Part shown: positions 15,646 through 18,435 of the stretch, in pieces
Position numbering within the stretch: position 1 is the first letter of the stretch
Layout: each line of letters starts with the position of its first letter
Source of the DNA: Lentisphaeria bacterium
GTDB lineage: Bacteria; Verrucomicrobiota; Lentisphaeria; Victivallales; Victivallaceae
NCBI GenBank assembly: GCA_900768515.1
Contig: CAAGDG010000162.1
Span: forward strand, 1 to 18,435
Length of the DNA: 18,435 nt
Reading direction: 5' to 3'
Notes under the pieces: generated by a model
Told to the model about the DNA's origin: nothing
The model's database searches: none
Seen by the model: only the letters and a program-made list of their open reading frames with translations
Made by a program: the position numbers and the translations under genes

Positions 15646-15673
15646 TTGCACTATTCGTTCGCGATGATAATTT
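15646..15673 (+). promoter_or_regulatory. Candidate promoter of the oxidoreductase gene
   Basis: TTGCAC (15646-15651), a 16-bp spacer and TAATTT (15668-15673), ending 45 bp before the start codon. It overlaps the opposite promoter of the fusion gene, so the two divergent genes may compete or be co-regulated. Confidence 0.5.
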
Positions 15674-15697
15674 AAATTGAAACCGGCAATTTTGCAA
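15669..15697 (-). promoter_or_regulatory. Promoter of the radical SAM-methyltransferase fusion gene
   Basis: On the minus strand TTGCAA (15697-15692), a 17-bp spacer and TAAATT (15674-15669). The predicted leader is only about 17 bases and lacks a Shine-Dalgarno sequence. Confidence 0.6.
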
Positions 15698-15718
15698 TTC
15701 CGGAGGAAGGAGAAGAGA

Positions 15719-16855
15719 ATGAATTTTGCGATCATCGGCGGAGGCGTGGCGGCGCTGACGGCCGCTGAAGCGGTCCGCAAAGCAGACGCCAAATCGATGG
15801 TGTCCATCTACAGCCGGGAGGCCGTCGCGCCTTATCGCCGCCCGGCGCTGTCCGGCATGGTGGCGACGACGATGGAAGAGGCCCAGTTCTACATCCGCCC
15901 GGCCTCGTTCTACAAAGAAAACCGGATCGAACTCAATTTGAGTTACGACCTGATCGAGATCAACCTCAAATGCAGAGAACTGCATTTTGCAAACGGCACC
16001 CGCGCCGTCTACGACCGGCTGCTGCTGGCCACCGGAGCACACTGCTTCATTCCCCCGATTCCGGGCAGGGAGCTTGACGGAGTCTGTTCGCTGCGGGAGT
16101 ACGCCGACCTGCTGGCGCTCCGCCGCCGGATCGACGCTGGAATCAGACGCGCAACGGTGATCGGCGGCGGACTGCTCGGGCTGGAGCTCGCCGCAAGCCT
16201 GCTCGAACGCGGTCTCGAAGTCACCGTGATCGAAGGGAGTCCGACTCTGCTTCCGCGGAACCTGGACCCGGAAGGTTCGGAGTTTCTGCGACGCCAGCTC
16301 GACGGCCGAAACGGCCTGCACCTCCATTTCGGGGAAAGCGTCACTCGGATCGGAGGCGCCGGCAAGGTGGAATATGTGGAACTGGGCAGCGATCGGATCG
16401 CCTCAGACCTGGTGGTCGTCTCCGCGGGAGCCCGTTCCAACGTCGAAATTGCGTCCAAAGCGGGAATCGTCTGCAACCGGGGAATCGTGACCGACGGTTA
16501 TCTGCGCACTTCGGCGGCAGAGGTCTACGCCGCCGGCGACTGCGCCGAGGTGGAAGGCAACAGTTACGGCCTCTACAACGCCGCCCGCCAGATGGGAAGC
16601 GTCGCAGGCGGCAACCTTGCAGGAGGAGATACGAAGTTTGTGCCGGAAGTGTTTCCGGCGCGCCTGGTGGTGTTCGGAACAAAGCTCTTTTCCGCCGGCA
16701 GCCTCTCGGGAGAACGGAGCGAGGTGGAAAGTTCTCCTGAAAAAGGAACCTTCCAGAAGCTGTTCTACGACGGAACCGGCCGTCTGACGGGTTGCGTACT
16801 GATCGGAGATCTGCGCAATGCGGTCAAACTGCAGACGGAAATCGCCCGAACTTGA
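15719..16855 (+). CDS. NAD(P)H/FAD-dependent oxidoreductase (rubredoxin-reductase-like)
   Basis: The protein has 378 residues, ATG 15719 behind a strong site (GGAGGAAGGAG). Class I pyridine nucleotide-disulfide oxidoreductase fold: N-terminal FAD-binding IIGGGVAALTAAEA (from residue 4), RRPALSG, LLLATGA, an NAD(P)-binding VIGGGLLGLELAASLLERG (glycines at 149-151) with a following acidic residue (VIEG) favouring NADH, and VYAAGDCAE (Asp274) contacting FAD. There is no CxxC redox disulfide, so electrons probably pass to a partner such as rubredoxin, as in rubredoxin or nitrite reductase flavoprotein subunits. No partner gene is adjacent. The gene is divergent from the radical SAM fusion over 73 bp; supplying electrons to that enzyme is an untested possibility. 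Substrate unknown. Confidence 0.88.
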   Translation: MNFAIIGGGVAALTAAEAVRKADAKSMVSIYSREAVAPYRRPALSGMVATTMEEAQFYIRPASFYKENRIELNLSYDLIEINLKCRELHFANGTRAVYDRLLLATGAHCFIPPIPGRELDGVCSLREYADLLALRRRIDAGIRRATVIGGGLLGLELAASLLERGLEVTVIEGSPTLLPRNLDPEGSEFLRRQLDGRNGLHLHFGESVTRIGGAGKVEYVELGSDRIASDLVVVSAGARSNVEIASKAGIVCNRGIVTDGYLRTSAAEVYAAGDCAEVEGNSYGLYNAARQMGSVAGGNLAGGDTKFVPEVFPARLVVFGTKLFSAGSLSGERSEVESSPEKGTFQKLFYDGTGRLTGCVLIGDLRNAVKLQTEIART

Positions 16856-16878
16856 AAAGCATCTTCCCGCGCTTTTCA
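16853..16878 (+). other. Hairpin beginning at the oxidoreductase stop codon
   Basis: TGAAAAGC (16853-16860, including the TGA stop) pairs perfectly with GCTTTTCA (16871-16878) around a 10-base loop. There is no T-run. It may protect the message 3' end. Confidence 0.5.
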
Positions 16879-16882
16879 GACG

Positions 16883-16928
16883 GAAATCTCGGAAAATACA
16901 AAAAAAATTGTATTTTTTATGAGATTTC
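16883..16928 (+). terminator. AT-rich long hairpin, likely terminator of the oxidoreductase gene
   Basis: GAAATCTC (16883-16890) pairs with GAGATTTC (16921-16928), enclosing a second stem AAAATACAA/TTGTATTTT whose right arm runs into TTTTTTAT. It is nearly symmetric, so it could work on both strands. An AT-rich stem is atypical for a terminator; hence moderate confidence. Confidence 0.5.
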
Positions 16929-16951
16929 AACGAATAAAAGGCGGAAAGGGA

Positions 16952-16980
16952 TTGATTTTTGCCGGACAGCAGGTTAAATT
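16952..16980 (+). promoter_or_regulatory. Promoter of the tail-anchored repeat protein gene
   Basis: TTGATT (16952-16957), a 17-bp spacer and TAAATT (16975-16980), 56 bp before the start codon. Confidence 0.6.
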
Positions 16981-17036
16981 CTTAGTCGGAAATGTATTTT
17001 TAGTACCGCTTCAAGCGTTTATGGAAAGGGTAAACG

Positions 17037-18023
17037 ATGGCCGATCAGGAGAACAATCTGCAGAACAGTCCGGTTCCTCCGCAGGAGCCGATGGCTGACG
17101 GTGACGATACCAAGACCCGGAAAACTGTACGGCTGAAACCTTCGGCCGTGGGTCCGGGGAGCATCAAACTGCCCGGAGCGCCGACCCCGGCAGGCCGGAC
17201 GCCGCTGGCAGATCCCCTGACCGGCCGCGACACCGACACGGGAAACCTTGAGGTGCTGGAAGACACTCAGACCCGGCGTACCGTCAAACTCAAACCGGTA
17301 GCGCCTCCGACCGCACGTTCCCCCATCAGCCTTCAGGCCGGCGGGGCCGCATCGGGTTCGGCGATGGAAAATACGCAGACTCGGAAGACCGTGGTCCTCA
17401 AACCGTCGGTGCTCTCGCCTTCCAGCGTGAAAGTCGAAGGCGGCGCGATGGAAAATACGCAGACCCGGAAGACCGTGGTCCTCAAACCGTCGGTGCTCTC
17501 GCCTTCCAGCGTGAAAGTCGCGCCGAATGCGGCTTCGGAAACGCCGGTCGAAAGCAGTGATACGATCAAGATTGCGCGGCCGGTTCGCGGACCTGCCAAT
17601 CCGGCGAAACAGACAGTCGTGCTACCTACTGCGAATAACGCAGCTCCGGGCAGTGCTCCGGCCGCACCGGGAAAGGCCACAGTAAAACTCACGCCTCCTC
17701 CGGCTCCGGCGGCACCGGGAGCCGCTCCCAAACCGCCGCAGGTTACCGCTCCGAAGGCACCGGCAGCGCCTCCGGCACCGCCGGCCGCGCCGGAAGCCGC
17801 GAAAGATGCCAAGCCGGAAGAGAAAAAGGAAGATGCCGCCAAAAAGCTTGACGCCAAAGCGATTGTCGATACGGAAAAGAGTGCGGCGCCTTCCCGGCTT
17901 TATCTGGTGCTGGCCGCGGTCAGCCTGATTCTGATGATTGGAACGGCGGTGATCACCACGGTTCAGTATCTGAATATCTGCCAGGGGCAGAAGATTGAAC
18001 TTCCGGGTCTGCCCAACAAATAA
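17037..18023 (+). CDS. Uncharacterised Pro/Ala-rich tail-anchored protein with TQTRKT repeats
   Basis: The protein has 328 residues, ATG with GGAAAGGG 6 bp upstream. I recognise no family. The N-terminal half carries four copies of a short motif of the form (D/N)T(Q/K)TR(K/R)TVxLKP, near residues 24-35, 76-87, 112-123 and 140-151; copies three and four are part of a 28-codon duplication. The middle (about 190-270) is a Pro/Ala-rich, low-complexity linker ending in a charged Lys/Glu stretch. One hydrophobic helix lies at about residues 288-309, followed by a 19-residue tail. There is no signal peptide, so the bulk is probably cytoplasmic with the C-terminus anchored in the membrane. The clustered threonines next to basic residues resemble sites for Ser/Thr kinases and FHA-domain readers, but this is conjecture. 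It has its own promoter and a strong terminator. Confidence 0.85.
   Translation: MADQENNLQNSPVPPQEPMADGDDTKTRKTVRLKPSAVGPGSIKLPGAPTPAGRTPLADPLTGRDTDTGNLEVLEDTQTRRTVKLKPVAPPTARSPISLQAGGAASGSAMENTQTRKTVVLKPSVLSPSSVKVEGGAMENTQTRKTVVLKPSVLSPSSVKVAPNAASETPVESSDTIKIARPVRGPANPAKQTVVLPTANNAAPGSAPAAPGKATVKLTPPPAPAAPGAAPKPPQVTAPKAPAAPPAPPAAPEAAKDAKPEEKKEDAAKKLDAKAIVDTEKSAAPSRLYLVLAAVSLILMIGTAVITTVQYLNICQGQKIELPGLPNK
17361..17520 (+). repeat. 76-bp direct repeat within the tail-anchored protein gene
   Basis: 17361-17436 and 17445-17520 are identical except for one silent T/C change (17381 versus 17465). The offset is 84 bp, exactly 28 codons, so the frame is kept. Near identity at DNA level points to recent duplication or gene conversion. 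Confidence 0.95.
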
Positions 18024-18048
18024 GCAGCTCGACAAGATCAACAAAGGA

Positions 18049-18083
18049 AACCGCTCCGCACTGTTTGCGGAGCGGTTTTTTTA
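18049..18083 (+). terminator. Strong intrinsic terminator
   Basis: AACCGCTCCGC (18049-18059) and GCGGAGCGGTT (18067-18077) form a perfect 11-bp GC-rich stem with a 7-base loop, followed by a run of T to 18082. It closes the tail-anchored protein gene. Confidence 0.95.
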
Positions 18084-18364
18084 TGTGCGGCCGAAATCAA
18101 ACATCAAGTTCAAAGTGTGACTTTTTCCGGGAAAACATCTGTAAGAATTTGCAGTCAAACAGGCTGACCACCGACCAACTTACGGGAAAAACAAGAAGAG
18201 GGAATTCAAGGGGAAAATCCTTCCTGTAAAAAAGCAAGTACGCAGAAACACCGATTCCGCCACTTCAGGCCACCTCATCACCGCCGTTGCAAAACACTTC
18301 TGAGACAGGCACACTTGCGTCAGACAGGACAAGAACCGCCTTCACAGCCACGTCCTGTTATCCC
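18084..18364. other. Non-coding stretch, no gene seen
   Basis: No open frame with a plausible start or recognisable product lies here on either strand, and no tRNA-like fold is evident. The only structure is an ACAGGAC/GTCCTGT stem (18324-18330 with 18352-18358, loop 21). Bases 18235-18245 repeat, inverted, the 11 bases at 3302-3312 that flank repeat copy 1, which hints that this stretch belongs to the same repeat family. Confidence 0.5.
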
Positions 18365-18431
18365 GCTTTTCTTTGCCTACTTTCTTTTCTCGCGAAAAGA
18401 GGGGGATCCAAGGGGGGAGGTACCCCCCTTG
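18365..18431 (-). repeat. Dispersed inverted-repeat element, copy 2 (inverted relative to copy 1)
   Basis: 18365-18389 matches the complement of 3278-3302 at 23 of 25 positions. It continues into a short stem CTTTTC-TCGC-GAAAAG (18384-18399), then a perfect 9-bp hairpin CAAGGGGGG/CCCCCCTTG (18409-18417 with 18423-18431). The element may continue beyond the window. Confidence 0.75.
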
Positions 18432-18435
18432 ACGG

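Noticed and set aside
13777..15675. 632-codon plus-strand open frame opposite the radical SAM fusion
   Set aside because: It is Arg/Pro/Gly-rich with no motif, while the minus strand encodes two well-defined domains with catalytic residues.

Overview
The window is GC-rich, densely coded bacterial chromosome. All genes found are ordinary single-copy bacterial families, with short AT-rich promoter islands between GC-rich genes. A Gram-negative member of the PVC group, possibly Lentisphaerota/Victivallales (gut-type, with a rhamnose kinase), is my best guess. It rests on overall gene style and not on a marker gene, so it should be treated as tentative.

Layout, left to right. Bases 1-3313 (+) form one tight operon: the 3' end of accB, then accC, an Asp23/YqhY-family gene, a membrane-anchored Asp23/AmaP-like gene and maf. 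The maf 3' end lies inside a dispersed inverted repeat, followed by about 400 bp of 78-bp tandem repeats (3314-3705) with no credible gene. Bases 3838-5766 (+) hold two biosynthetic genes with separate promoters: a HisA of the eukaryotic (yeast His6) type and a class I DAHP synthase. Bases 5846-9140 (+) hold rhaB and a translationally coupled, GTG-started family 5 periplasmic binding protein. Then come a rhomboid protease, queA and tyrS (+, 9236-12549). tyrS converges on an MFS transporter (-, 12638-13828) through two terminators that share a hairpin arm.

The most notable gene is 13918-15645 (-). It is a fusion of a radical SAM enzyme of the YhcC/YtqA (MnmL) family with an MnmC-type tRNA methyltransferase domain (DUF752). 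It would plausibly carry out both last steps of mnm5U wobble-uridine synthesis in one polypeptide, with radical SAM chemistry in place of the FAD oxidase half of E. coli MnmC. A divergent NAD(P)H/FAD oxidoreductase (15719-16855, +) shares its 73-bp promoter region. With queA and tyrS nearby, this part of the window is rich in tRNA-related functions. The last gene (17037-18023, +) encodes a Pro/Ala-rich, tail-anchored protein with repeated threonine-rich motifs, ending at a strong terminator. The rest is non-coding and ends in a second, inverted copy of the dispersed repeat seen at maf.

Promoters recur with a recognisable sigma-70-like form (TTGCAN or TTGAAA, 16-17 bp, TATATT/TAAATT/TATAGT), which helped fix transcription units. 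No tRNA, rRNA, CRISPR array, transposase or phage gene was seen.
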